Positions 1-8,883 are shown, counted from the first letter of the stretch. The stretch: 64,000 bases of DNA from Sycobia sp. Sy_11 (GCA_018907035.1 JACCIC010000272.1:310001-374000); one strand, 5' to 3'. Numbers and translations: made by a program. The notes: a model not told the origin generated them from the sequence alone.

Positions 1-927
1 GAAGCCTTAAATCTTTGTTACTAAGCAATGCGAATCAACTAGCTTCAGTTCCATTGGTTCACTCTACGACAAGGGGTGAAAATTACATGAATATGGAATA
101 TTTACTTGATAAAATAATTACGGATTGTATAAATAGAAAATCTGCAGATTTTAAAGTTGTCACAATCATTTTGGCTCAATAATCTGGTTTTACGAAATAC
201 CCATGCTTTCTACGTGAATGGGATAGCAGAGCTCGTGAACAGCAGTATCATGTAAAAGAGTGGTCAGCAATGAATAGTTTTGTTTTAGGGGACAAAAATC
301 TCAAATAAAATAAGTTGGTTGATCCTGATAATATAATACTACCTCCTCTTCATATAAAATTAGTCTTGATCAAGCAGCTAGTGAAAGCTTTAAAGAAAAC
401 AGATAATGCAGCTTTTAAATATCTCTTCGTGAAGTTTCCAAAGTTATCTGAAGCAAAAATCAATCAGGGAATTTTGAATGAACCTCTAATAAGAGAACTC
501 ATAAAAGATCTCAAATTCGTAAATCGAATGTTAGAGGATGAATGACAACCTTGGCAGAGATTTTTTGATGTTTGTACGAAATTTACAGGCAACAACAGAG
601 ATCCAAATTATGAAGAAATAGTTAGCGATTGGGTCGTAAACTACAAAACTGTTCAATGCCTCATGAATCTCAAGCTGCACTTTTTAGATTATCATTTGGA
701 CAAATTTCCTAAAAATCTAGGAGACTATAGTGAAGAGCAAGGTGAAAGATTTTATCAAGATATTAAAAAGATGGAAAGGTGTTTTCAAGGATTTTGGGAT
801 GTCAATATGATGTCAGAATACTGTTGAAACCTTAAAAGGGATACTTTAGTTAAGCGTAAGAGGAAAGCGCTGAAAAGAACATTCCATGAAAGATGTAGAT
901 CGAGTAAGAAAGCGTGGTTACATTGAA
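1..927 (+). pseudogene. Broken copy of an unnamed multicopy animal protein family
   Basis: One reading frame runs through the whole stretch and is interrupted by in-frame stops at 180-182, 306-308, 543-545 and 825-827. Recognisable blocks in order are VPLVHSTTRGENYMNM, GFTKYPCFLREWDSRARE, LPPLHIKL, GERFYQDIKKME and MMSEYC-stop-NLKRD, followed by a basic tail. I recognise these blocks from a large family of uncharacterised proteins that is expanded in some arthropods and in Hydra. Its function is unknown, and its copy number suggests that it travels with mobile DNA. The N-terminus lies outside the window, so no start can be chosen. There is no frameshift, only stop codons and a few changed residues, which suggests fairly recent decay of one copy. 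The family identity is from memory and the function is left open. Confidence 0.7.
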
Positions 928-1854
928 GAGTAATAGCTTAACAGAGTGAGAGCCATAAACCTTACTGTTAAGGACTACACCCATGAGATTACAATAAAAA
1001 TTGATTATTCCACCACGGCATTGAAATTCGTATCTAAATATACATTTGAGACGTTTTATGATTTTCATGACCTTTAACTGACTTTGGAAAGTCAGAAGAT
1101 TTTAAATTTCGATTGAATTTCGATTCGCTTTCGAGAGCGTCAAGGTCGGGGCTTGCAAAATTGCAGGTTACCGGACTCGGGGATGGAGAAAATCAAAATG
1201 CGGACATCGGGGTTGAGAGTTGAGAGCTATAGTCACGCATAGTTGCACGAATCAGGGGTTCAATGGCTAAGGTTATATTTATTGTTTTTTGCTAAACGAA
1301 CAAAATAACCTTGAAATGACCTTGACCCAAACTCGATGGGATCAAATTTATTCCAGGTTTGCAGAAGCCCATAGGACGTGTCAAAAACAAGTTCGTATGA
1401 ATCAGAAGCAAATTTTGTCTATCAGACATCTTTCAAAAGTCATGTTGGAAAAAAGCAAGCATATGTATTTAAACGTAGAATTTACCGTTCTTTTTAAATC
1501 CGTTTTGACATTTTAAATTCCGTTGTATTAAACACATTTGACCTTCAAATGACCTTGAACCTGACGTGATGGAGATAAACGGACCTCTGATTCGTGATCA
1601 GCGCATCGAAATAAATAAAAGTTTTATGGTCTGGTCAAATAGGCATCAACTACTTTCATTTTGTAAACCTGTATAATTATACATTTTATGTTCAATACAC
1701 ATACATTATATAAGATTACACGTTCATGGGAACATAAAGCATACGTATCTGTTTACGCAGTTTACTTTCAAAGAACTCTCTCCACTCATGCATTTGATCC
1801 AGTATATCATCTTGGGATTATTCCCACAGTTAATACTATTAAATTAATAATTAT
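928..1854. other. Gene-free stretch with a recurrent tgaccttga motif
   Basis: No coding region is supported. The short motif tgaccttga, or close variants, recurs around 1308-1325 and 1545-1562, and local near-duplications such as atttcgattgaatttcgatt occur near 1105. This looks like decayed dispersed repeat. A 75-codon open frame at 1289-1516 has no recognisable domain and overlaps the motif, so it is not called a gene. Confidence 0.5.
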
Positions 1855-2150
1855 TTCTATTGGCCTTACAGTCTAATTAAATAAATTAAAACTAATACAT
1901 AATAATATCAAAATATATTTACACCAATACTAATATATATCAATATACAATTAATTAAAAATTATGACAGTCACACTGTCCTTGTTTAAAATCACGCCGT
2001 ACACTAATCTGAAATAAAAATATATTAGCTAAAAAAATTCTTTATTAGTAAAGTACAATCTGACTATTCCCACGACCTTTACCCAATTGAAGATAGATTA
2101 AGATTGTTCAAAGTTTCGAGCTCGCTACGGCTCCACATCAGGAACTATAC
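1855..2150 (-). mobile_element. Penelope-like element, terminal non-coding fragment
   Basis: The stretch carries the terminal signature shared by the PLE copies in this window: attggycttacagtc at the left end, a gacagtc-type block followed by ccttgtttaaaatcac, then aaaattctttattagtaaagtacaatctgac and the 40-nt hairpin at 2106-2145. The same order, read on the minus strand, occurs at 45340-45723 next to coding sequence, which gives the orientation. No coding part remains. Confidence 0.65.
2106..2145 (-). other. PLE RNA-like hairpin, copy a (hammerhead-core-like)
   Basis: Read on the minus strand this is GTTC-CTGATGTG-[GAGCCG-TAG-CGaGCTC]-GAAACTTT-GAAC. The inner stem has six pairs with one bulged A. 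The outer stem GTTC/GAAC is fully paired and differs from copy c (GTCC/GGAC) by a compensatory C-G to U-A change. The CTGATGA/GAAAC strands resemble a hammerhead ribozyme core, but here the core is mutated to CTGATGT. Confidence 0.55.
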
Positions 2151-2474
2151 AAATTAATAAATTATTTATTATATTATTTATTATAATAAATTATAAATAT
2201 TATTAATAAAAATTTTTATCGGTCTTACAGTCTTTATAATATCATATATTAGCTAAAATAATGACAGTCAAAGAATCTTTGTTTATATTGACCCCTGTAG
2301 AATCTCAAATAAAACTTATTACTACAATAAATTATATCAGAAAATTAATAATGAAAATAAAAATAAAAATACAATAAGAAGTAGAATAATAATAATAATA
2401 ATAAAAGTACTATTCTATGTTATTAAAGGACAACCCGACTGACCCCGCCACCTTAAATTTAGAATTCCCTTCTT

Positions 2475-2513
2475 ATCCAACGTTTCGAACCGCTACCGTT
2501 TATCCTCAGGAAC
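2475..2513 (-). other. PLE RNA-like hairpin, copy b
   Basis: Read on the minus strand this is GTTC-CTGAGGAT-[AAACGGTAGCGGTTC]-GAAACGTT-GGAT. The inner stem has decayed relative to the subfamily form GAACCG-TAG-CGGTTC, while the CTGAGGA and GAAAC strands are kept. It lies about 120 bp downstream of the GIY-YIG stop codon. Confidence 0.5.
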
Positions 2514-2632
2514 TAAACTAAGTTGAAAAACCCAGCATGCTACTTTATATACCCCATCCCCACTCTAAATTTATTACTATAAAATTTATAGGATTCCCCT
2601 TTTTTCTTCAACTTAAATACGAAATGCAAATT

Positions 2633-3170
2633 CTATATTAATAAGGAATGATAAGTGTCCAACTTACTCGACTCTAAAATTAAATTTACATTATTAGGAT
2701 TTTTGAAAATATTAATATTTTCAAGAGTTTCTCTTTTATATTTATTCTTAATGCCTCATTCCAAACTATTTACATTTTCAAAATCGAAAGAATGTAATAA
2801 ATTTAATCTATGTTCTTTTAGCCCAGATGTATCATTCATGCTTCGTAAGATATCTTGATGTTCATATATTCTCTGTTTTAGGTACCTTCCCGATTGTCCA
2901 ATATAATATTTGTCACAATCCTTACAATTTATTTTGTATGCTACTGCTGTTTTCAAACGTTTATCATCCTTATCTTTACATTTATTAAATAGATTTCTAA
3001 TATTATTATTGTTTCTAAAGTAAACTTGAATCTTATGTTTTTTAAATATACTGCTAATTCATTCGGACAATCCTCTTACATATGGTAATACCACGATTTT
3101 ATTGATATTATCCCTTTTATCCATATTACGTCCTCTAGTGCTATTATAAATTTGATCCACTCTCTAACAT
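2633..3170 (-). pseudogene. PLE linker and GIY-YIG endonuclease fragment
   Basis: The minus-strand reading starts in the linker (NKIVVLPYVRGLSE), passes NCKDKDDKRLKTAVAY and then the GIY-YIG core KINCKDCDKYYIGQSGRYL with the following KQRIYEH, and ends KLDTYHSLLI before the stop at 2633-2635. The CX2C-type cysteines and the YYIG motif are intact. In-frame stops at 2756-2758 (after NSLE) and near 3068 (after GLSE) break it. In PLEs this domain nicks target DNA and helps prime reverse transcription. The RT is missing, so this is a dead remnant. Confidence 0.85.
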
Positions 3171-3254
3171 TTTATAATAATATATAATATAATATAATAT
3201 AATTTTATAATATTTTTTTACTAGCATAGCATAGTACTTTTATTATTATATTTA

Positions 3255-3362
3255 TTTTACTTATTATTGTCTTTTTATTTTTATTTGTAATTTTCTGATA
3301 TAATGAATTATAGTAATAATTTTTATTTCAGATTCTACGGGGGTGAACGTAAACAAGGACAA
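3255..3362 (+). mobile_element. Penelope-like element, terminal fragment
   Basis: The sequence ttattgtctttttattt... gtaataatttttatttcagattctacgggggtgaacg followed by taaacaaggaca matches the plus-strand terminal tract at 6640-6700 and 56520-56590. It stops abruptly at the edge of the next PLE copy, whose end begins ttgaattgtacttctg. Confidence 0.55.
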
Positions 3363-3632
3363 TTGAATTGTACTTCTGTCGACTGCCCATATACAAATTA
3401 ATAAATATTTTTTTATTGGTCTTACAGTCCAATCAATTTCAACCAAAAATAAAATAAAATAAAAATAAAAAATAATAAAAATAAAAAATAAAAATTAAAA
3501 ATAAAAATTAAATTAAAAATTAAATTAAAATGATAATGACAGTCAGACTGTCCTTGTTTACATTCACCCCCGTAGACTAATCTTAAATATAACATTCCAA
3601 TTTTCTTTAAAAATCGCAATAATTTAAGTAGA

Positions 3633-3995
3633 TTGTTTAATAATTGCAAAGATAAGGATGATTTATGCTTAAAATCAGGAGTTGTTTACAAGATTAATTG
3701 CATGGATTGTGATAAATACTATATTGGACAAACAGGTAGATATTTAAAAAAGAGAATTTATGAGCATAAATATAGTTTACGTAGCTCACATATTACTTCT
3801 GGTTTAAAAGAGCATTGTTTAAAGTTTTTACATTCTTTTGATTTTGTGAATGTGGATATTTTGGAATATGGTATTAATAATAAGTATAAACGGGAGAGTC
3901 TTGAAAGTATTCACATTTCCAAGAATCGAAATAATGTGAATTTAATGTTAGAGTCTGGTAGATTGGACAGTGTTTATCATTCCTTATTAAATTGA
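3633..3995 (+). CDS. PLE GIY-YIG endonuclease domain (partial, open)
   Basis: This is an uninterrupted C-terminal fragment of about 120 codons. It opens with FNNCKDKDD, has the GIY-YIG core VVYKINCMDCDKYYIGQTGR and the following KKRIYEH, then a conserved tail (SGLKEHCLKFLHSFDF, NNKYKRESLESIHI) ending SVYHSLLN. The catalytic tyrosines, arginine and histidine expected of the domain are present. The upstream linker and RT are absent and the left side is a reversed terminal arm, so the apparent start is only where homology begins. It is the best preserved PLE coding piece in the window. It cannot act alone as a retroelement. Confidence 0.85.
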   Translation: MFNNCKDKDDLCLKSGVVYKINCMDCDKYYIGQTGRYLKKRIYEHKYSLRSSHITSGLKEHCLKFLHSFDFVNVDILEYGINNKYKRESLESIHISKNRNNVNLMLESGRLDSVYHSLLN

Positions 3996-4096
3996 TTGGT
4001 TTTGGACAATTTGTGTAGAGGGGGAATTTATATTTAATTTACGAAATTTGGTGGTGGGGATGAGTATATATAGATTAGAATATAAGGTTTAGATTA

Positions 4097-4136
4097 GTCC
4101 CTGATGAGGAGCCGTAGCGAGCTCGAAACGTTGGAC
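4097..4136 (+). other. PLE RNA-like hairpin, copy c (best preserved)
   Basis: The order is GTCC-CTGATGAG-[GAGCCG-TAG-CGaGCTC]-GAAACGTT-GGAC. The outer stem GTCC/GGAC and the inner stem (six pairs, one bulged A) enclose an internal loop made of CTGATGAG and GAAACGTT, which match the two strands of a hammerhead catalytic core. The base after CTGATGA is unpaired and the helices do not have the usual hammerhead topology, so self-cleavage is not established. It lies about 100 bp after the GIY-YIG stop. Confidence 0.6.
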
Positions 4137-5139
4137 AAGTCTTCAATTAGGTAAGGGTGTTGGGAACAGTCAGACTGCACTTTACTAACAAAGAATTTTT
4201 TCAGCTAATATTTTATTTTCAGATTAGTCTATGGGGGTGAATGTAAACAAGGACAGTCTGACTGTCATTATCATTTTAATTTAATTTTTAATTTAATTTT
4301 TATTTTTAATTTTTATTTTTTATTTTTATTATTTTTTATTTTTATTTTATTTTATTTTTGGTTGAAATTGATTGGACTGTAAGACCAATAAAAAAAAAAT
4401 ATTTATTAATTTGTAAACAAGGACAGTCTGACTGTCATTATATTAGTTACTATTATATATGATATTATAAAGATTGTAGGACCGATAAAAATATTTATTA
4501 ATTTAATTCAGAACAGTTGACATAAGTACAATTTTTAATTTTAAATTTTAACTCACACCATCTATTTGGAAATAAGATAGGTACTGTAAAGGAAGTCATC
4601 GGCAGAACAGTCAAATTATCATACCAAGAGTTTAGAAAAAATAATTTAAAATTAGTTAAAGAGATATTCATTAACAACTTTATAGACCAAATAATTGGAG
4701 AGAGAGTAGATCACATTTATAATAGCACTAGAGAAAGTAATATGGAAAAGAGGGATAATAATAATAAAATCGTGGTATTACCATATGTAAAAGGATTATT
4801 CGTAAGAATTAGAAGTGCGTTCAAAAAGCATAATATTCAAGATTACTTTGAAACAATAATTGTATTAGAAAGCTATTTAATAATTGTAAAGATAAGAATG
4901 ATAAATGTTTGAAAAGAGGACTGGTATAAAAAATAAGTCGTAAAGATTGTGACAAATACGAGGGTGGATTGATAAGTTTCCGGCCTTACCAAGAGATGGC
5001 GTCACTAGACCTACCTGGTGGCGTTCTATAGTACAATCCTTAGAAAGTTTGTAGCTATAATTTCAGTCCGATCGCCATTTTAGTTTAGGTTTGAGAGCAC
5101 GCTGAACAAGATGCCTCTGTGTTTTCCGTAAAAATGGAA

Positions 5140-6031
5140 AAGCTGGAAAATCGTCATCAAATACTTTTATTTGAAGGGGTTAACGCCGAAGAAAATTAAA
5201 GAAGAAAGATCCCCAGTGTTTAGAGATAGACTAAACACTGGGGACATTCTTCCCATCATATTCAACCGTTAAGAAGTGGGTTTTCGAGGTCAAAAAGGGT
5301 CGTGTGAGCACCTCTGATGAGCCTCACCCAGGACGCCCCATTGAGGTTACAACTCCAGGTACGTTCGAAAAAATCTATCAAATAGTGCTGAAAGACCACA
5401 GATTAAAAGTGCGTGAGATAGCTGAGATCTGTAAGATGTCATATGAATATGTACAAAATATTTTGCGCCAACATTTGTATATGGAAAAGCTTTGTGCAAG
5501 ATGGCTGCCGCGTTTGCTAACAGTCGACCAAAAATTGATGCGAAAGAATATTTCTACCACCAATTTGGCGTTGTATAAGCGTAATCCAAGCGAATTTTTG
5601 CGTCGATTCGTAACCGTTGACGAAACTTGGGTCCAGTACTACACTCGTGAAACCAAACAACAGTTTAAACAGTGGATTGGGCATGAGGAACCAACACCAA
5701 AGAAGGCAAAAACAATTTTTTCGGCGAACAAGGTTATGGCTACTGTGTTTTTGGGATGCAAAATGTATTATTTACATTGATTACCTTGAAAAGGGTAAAA
5801 CTATCACTGGTCAATACTACGCAGACTTATTGCAACGTTTGAGCCCCGTTGTTTCCTAACCTCAAAAAATGGCTTCGCGGTAAGAGTTTTGCCGACAATG
5901 AAGAAGTAATGGAAGCTGTAAATGGGTATTTTGAGGAGCTTGACGAATCAGTCTATAGAGATGGCATTAATATACTAAAACACAGCTATGAGAAATGTAT
6001 CAGGCTTGGAGGAGATTATGTTGAGAAATAA
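5140..6031 (+). pseudogene. mariner transposase (family A), internally deleted
   Basis: N-terminal HTH pieces (LKGLTPKKIKEE; STVKKWVFEVKKGRVS) lead into a long open stretch with GRPIEVTTPG, RWLPRLLTVDQKL, FLRRFVTVDETWVQYYT (first catalytic Asp) and KQQFKQWIGHEEP. A frameshift near 5755 leads to YIDYLEKGKTITGQYYADLL. The next part jumps to FPNLKKWLRGKSF and the C-terminus GGDYVEK. The block that normally holds the second and third catalytic aspartates (HxDNAPAH and the PYSPDLAPSD type) is absent, so the protein could not catalyse transposition. Copy A2 at 60867-61214 keeps that missing block. Confidence 0.85.
5211..5243. repeat. Perfect 13-bp inverted repeat inside the mariner gene
   Basis: CCCCAGTGTTTAG (5211-5223) and CTAAACACTGGGG (5231-5243) are exact reverse complements separated by 7 bp. 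It lies in the HTH region, where no such palindrome is expected, and it coincides with a loss of the usual reading frame. Confidence 0.8.
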
Positions 6032-6439
6032 AAAAAAAATCTTAAAAACCTTGTTTTTCTTGGTCAGGCCGGAAACTTATCAATCCACCCTCGTATTATA
6101 TAGACAAACGGAAAGATACCTAAAACAAAGAATATATGAATATCACGAAGCATGAATGGTACATCTGAGCTACAAGAACATAGTTTGAACTTGTTGCATT
6201 CTTTCTAAAAATAAATATAAAAGAGAAACTCTTGAAAATATTTATATTTTGATGAAGCCCAATAATATAAATTTAATGTTAGAGTCAAATTAATTGGACA
6301 ACATTTATCATTCCTTATTAATATAAAATTTTTCGCGTTTATGTTAAGAAAAAGGAAGGCCTTAAAAATGTTATACTAATAAATTTAGAGTGGAGATTGG
6401 GTATATAATGTAGCATGCTGGGTTTTTCAATTTAGTTTA

Positions 6440-6478
6440 GTTTTTGAGGATGCACCGTAGCGGTTCGAAACGTCGGAT
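6440..6478 (+). other. PLE RNA-like hairpin, copy d
   Basis: The form is GTTT-TTGAGGAT-[GCACCGTAGCGGTTC]-GAAACGTC-GGAT. The core CTGA is mutated to TTGA and one inner pair is lost. It belongs to the CTGAGGA subfamily seen at 2475 and 40598. Confidence 0.45.
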
Positions 6479-6780
6479 ACCAAGGTCATTCTAAATTTAA
6501 GGATGTGGGGGCAGTCAGATTGTACATTAGTGACATTGAATATTGTTTTTATTATTTTTATTTTATTTTACTTATTATTTTATTTTTATTTTTATTTTAT
6601 TATTAATTTCATTTTATTTTTATTTTTAATTTTATTATAATTTATTGTAGTAATAAGTTTTATTACAGATTCTACGGGGGTGAATATAAACAAGGAGTCT
6701 GACTATCATTATTTTAGCTACTATTATATATGATATTATAAAGATTATAGAACCGATAAAAATATTTATTAATGTAATAT

Positions 6781-7120
6781 AGATCATCCTTATCCTTGCA
6801 ACTATTAAATAACTTACGTAAATTATTACTATTTTTAAAGAAAATTTGAAAGTTATGTTTTGTCGAAAATTTTCTTTAATTCTACTGACAATCCTCTAAC
6901 ATATGCTAAAGCAATCATTTTGCCCTTATTAATATCAACTCTTACATTATGTCTCTTTTCGGTATTATAATTCTCAACAATTTCTCTGAAATTAATTTAT
7001 TAATAAATCCAATTGGATCTCCATCGTTAATGAAAGTTTCCCTTACTATTTACAAATTATTCTGTTTAAAATCCTTATGTGACAATTTTATTGCTCTGTA
7101 AATGATACCTTTCAGTGTCT
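6781..7120 (-). pseudogene. PLE RT/linker fragment, inverted part
   Basis: The minus strand reads ETLKGIIYRAIKLSHKDF, then RETFINDGDPIGFINKL, and KGKMIALAYVRGLSVELKKI, ending near LQG close to 6785. These are the post-catalytic RT region and the linker before the GIY-YIG domain. Stops occur within. It abuts a plus-strand PLE fragment at about 7130 whose protein segment should lie directly upstream, so the two halves point away from each other. The 3' part stops exactly at the end of the neighbouring PLE copy (about 6780). Confidence 0.7.
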
Positions 7121-7139
7121 CAATTTTGTTTGCGAATTG

Positions 7140-7335
7140 GTGGTGTGAATGAAAATCTAAAAATCTACCTTACACATGTGCATGACAGAATTAACTTTAT
7201 AAAGGAAATTGAAGTCAATAATCAGTTGATTTTTTTGGACATCAAGATCATTAGGTATAATAATAATTAAGTGAAACATAATTGCTATAGAAAACTTACT
7301 TGGTCAAAAAGGTTTTTAGTTTTTTAACTTCTTCT
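7140..7335 (+). pseudogene. PLE RT fragment, opposite orientation to its neighbour
   Basis: The plus strand reads ENLKIYLTHVHDRINFIKEI, then EVNNQLIFLDIKIIR, and VKHNCYRKLTWSKRFL after one stop. It matches the RT segment of the type H.RIKFT.E.E.N..L.FLD....R..N....VYRK.T. In an intact PLE this precedes the segment found on the minus strand at 6781-7120. Confidence 0.7.
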
Positions 7336-7835
7336 CATGTTGCAATTGTAGTTGATTTCCTTGTTACTTATCACATTTTATAAAGAAAAGCTCTCTGTCC
7401 ATTTATATTAATACAAAATTTGAAATATTTGAGACACTATAAAATCATTTGTCTTCTTTTTTTAACATAGTATAATCATATTTAGAGGGAAATATAATTT
7501 ATGTGCAATTCATTTATAGCGTAGTTTTTACTGCGAATTTTACATGTGACAAGATCACATAATGTAGATTATTTAGAATCTACGTATTTCTTAGAATTAA
7601 AAATTGTACTTATGTTGACTGTTCTGAATGAAATCACTAAATATTTTTTAATTAATAAATATTATTAATAAATATTTTTTATTATTTTTATTTTACTTAT
7701 TATTGTATTTTTATTGTCCATTTTTAATTTTTAATATAATTTATTGTAGTAATAATTTTTATTTCAGATTCTTCAGGGGTGAATATAAACAATGATAGTC
7801 TGACTGTCATTATTTTACCTACTATATCATTTCAT
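7336..7835. mobile_element. Penelope-like terminal remnant
   Basis: 7336-7590 is AT-rich and holds no gene. 7596-7830 carries the PLE end aaaattgtacttatgttgac, followed by AT-rich tracts and gtaataatttttatttcag with the ggggtgaatataaac block, seen in other copies. No coding part is present. Confidence 0.5.
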
Positions 7836-8116
7836 TCTAATTTATAAAGACAAAGCGTATTTTTGTTTGTACACGATAACCAAAGAAACTGCTGAACCGA
7901 TTGTTCTGAAATTTTATATATAGATTCTATATTATATTAGGAAAGACATATGCTATGTTTTTTATTAAAAATCATTTTACTTTCATCAATAAATTAAGTT
8001 AACGGTTCTAGCAGTTAGTTTCATCAGCGGTCACTAGGTGGTGTCTCGAATCACGGACATCAACTCAAAGTAGTCTGCTTAAAGTATTAATACCAGGCCA
8101 GCTCAGAGGAATGATC

Positions 8117-8265
8117 ATACCCCGGTGCTTTGTTTTCGTACGTAAGTCTCTGCCCCCATGAAGGCAGAGCTCTTAAACTCACCAATTCCTCCCCTCCTAT
8201 AAAGGGAATGATACCACTGGGTAGGAATCCCTGCGGGGAGGGGTTTTAGTCGATAGGCATGCGAG
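8117..8265. other. GC-rich ~150-bp insertion absent from the sister copy
   Basis: The flanks (ggccagctcagaggaatg and aaagaattcgcatcctaaag) align to the inverted sister copy at 16735-16785 without this segment. The insert contains ggggaggggttttagtcg and ataggcatgcgagc. A loosely similar string (ttttttagtgggtatgcctat) occurs in the 3' tail of the R1-clade copy at 34.5 kb, so it may be a small non-LTR or SINE tail. The identity is uncertain. Confidence 0.4.
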
Positions 8266-8403
8266 CAAAGAATTCGCATCCTAAAGAAGGTTTGACGTTA
8301 GTTGGTATTACCCTTTTTGTTCTTCAGGTTTATCTGACACTACTCTCACACATTATGAATATCTTTTAATTTTCGTAAATTTTATTTTTTCTTACGTGGG
8401 AAA

Positions 8404-8405
<2 letters not shown>

Positions 8406-8486
<81 letters not shown>

Positions 8487-8513
8487 TATCTCTCTTTCTC
8501 TTTTTCTCTGTCT
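8406..8513. repeat. (CT)n microsatellite
   Basis: An almost uninterrupted CT tract of about 100 bp. Apparent R/E-repeat peptides on the minus strand are artefacts of it. Confidence 0.95.
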
Positions 8514-8689
8514 ACTCTTATAAAATGGTTTTGTATGCCAAAACATACTGAATATAATTTTTGTCGACAAATTACATTTTTTTTATTATACGTTATGTTA
8601 TCTTCAGAATTAACAATAGACTAAGTTCTTTTTAGTTTTAACAAAAGAAATTGATGACAAAATAGGGTTCTTTACCAACATTTCAAAAC

Positions 8690-8693
<4 letters not shown>

Positions 8694-8740
<47 letters not shown>
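8694..8740. repeat. (TA)n microsatellite
   Basis: A pure TA dinucleotide array inside the Helitron-like unit. Confidence 0.95.
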
Positions 8741-8742
<2 letters not shown>

Positions 8743-8881
8743 CATCGTCTCTTCTGTATAAAAAGGTAGTATACTTCGTCCGCTTAAAAGATACGCTATT
8801 CGTATGCCAACACTTTGCTTGAATTTCAGTTGGCACCACTACTAAAATATTCACGGTATTTAATTAAAAAACAAAAATATA

Positions 8882-8883
<2 letters not shown>

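Larger units (their letters stand above)
2205..3170 (-). mobile_element. Penelope-like element, 3' half with terminal repeat
   Basis: On the minus strand this copy reads from the RT-endonuclease linker, through the GIY-YIG domain, the 3' untranslated hairpin (2475-2513), an AT-rich tract and the terminal signature at about 2205-2290 (atcggtcttacagtc). The reverse transcriptase part is absent, so the copy is 5'-truncated near 3170, where an AT-rich tataatat tract begins. PLEs encode an RT fused to a C-terminal GIY-YIG endonuclease, which fits this order. Confidence 0.8.
3363..4412 (+). mobile_element. Foldback Penelope-like element with inverted terminal arms
   Basis: A PLE 3' fragment lies between two near-identical terminal arms in opposite orientation: the left arm at about 3396-3586 and the right arm at about 4222-4409. 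Each arm contains attggtcttacagtccaatc, an AAAAT-rich tract, the palindrome gacagtcagactgtc, and gtttacattcacccccgtag or its complement. The left outer end, ttgaattgtacttctgtcga, is also found at 45307, so it is a real element end. Complex direct and inverted terminal repeats are typical of PLEs. Confidence 0.7.
4959..6093 (+). mobile_element. mariner element A1 with TA target duplications
   Basis: Terminal inverted repeats of about 27 bp, beginning CGAGGGTGGATTGATAAG, lie at both ends (4959 and, inverted, 6093). A TA dinucleotide flanks each side (4957-4958 and 6094-6095), which is the expected Tc1/mariner target duplication. At 1135 bp it is shorter than a full mariner (about 1.3 kb) because part of the transposase is deleted. 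A relative with the same end lies at 60803. Confidence 0.92.
4414..6790 (+). mobile_element. Penelope-like element split by a mariner
   Basis: A plus-strand PLE copy runs from a terminal tract at 4414-4540, through linker remnants (NNFIDQIIGERVDHIYNSTRE, KIVVLPYVKGL) up to 4958, is interrupted by the mariner at 4959-6093, and resumes in the GIY-YIG domain (GQTERYLKQRIYEY) at 6096. It then has decayed tail codons to about 6325, a hairpin at 6440-6478 and the terminal tract ending near 6780. Joining the two sides shows that the mariner landed inside the YYIG motif. Several stops and a short deletion (about 6205) also disrupt the frame. Confidence 0.75.

Noticed and set aside
4097..4136. Calling a canonical hammerhead ribozyme
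   Set aside because: The two core strands are present, but one extra base follows CTGATGA and the GTCC/GGAC helix closes the wrong side for the standard three-stem layout; kept as hammerhead-like only.
8382..8570. Arg/Glu-rich minus-strand frame
   Set aside because: It is the (CT)n microsatellite read in frame.
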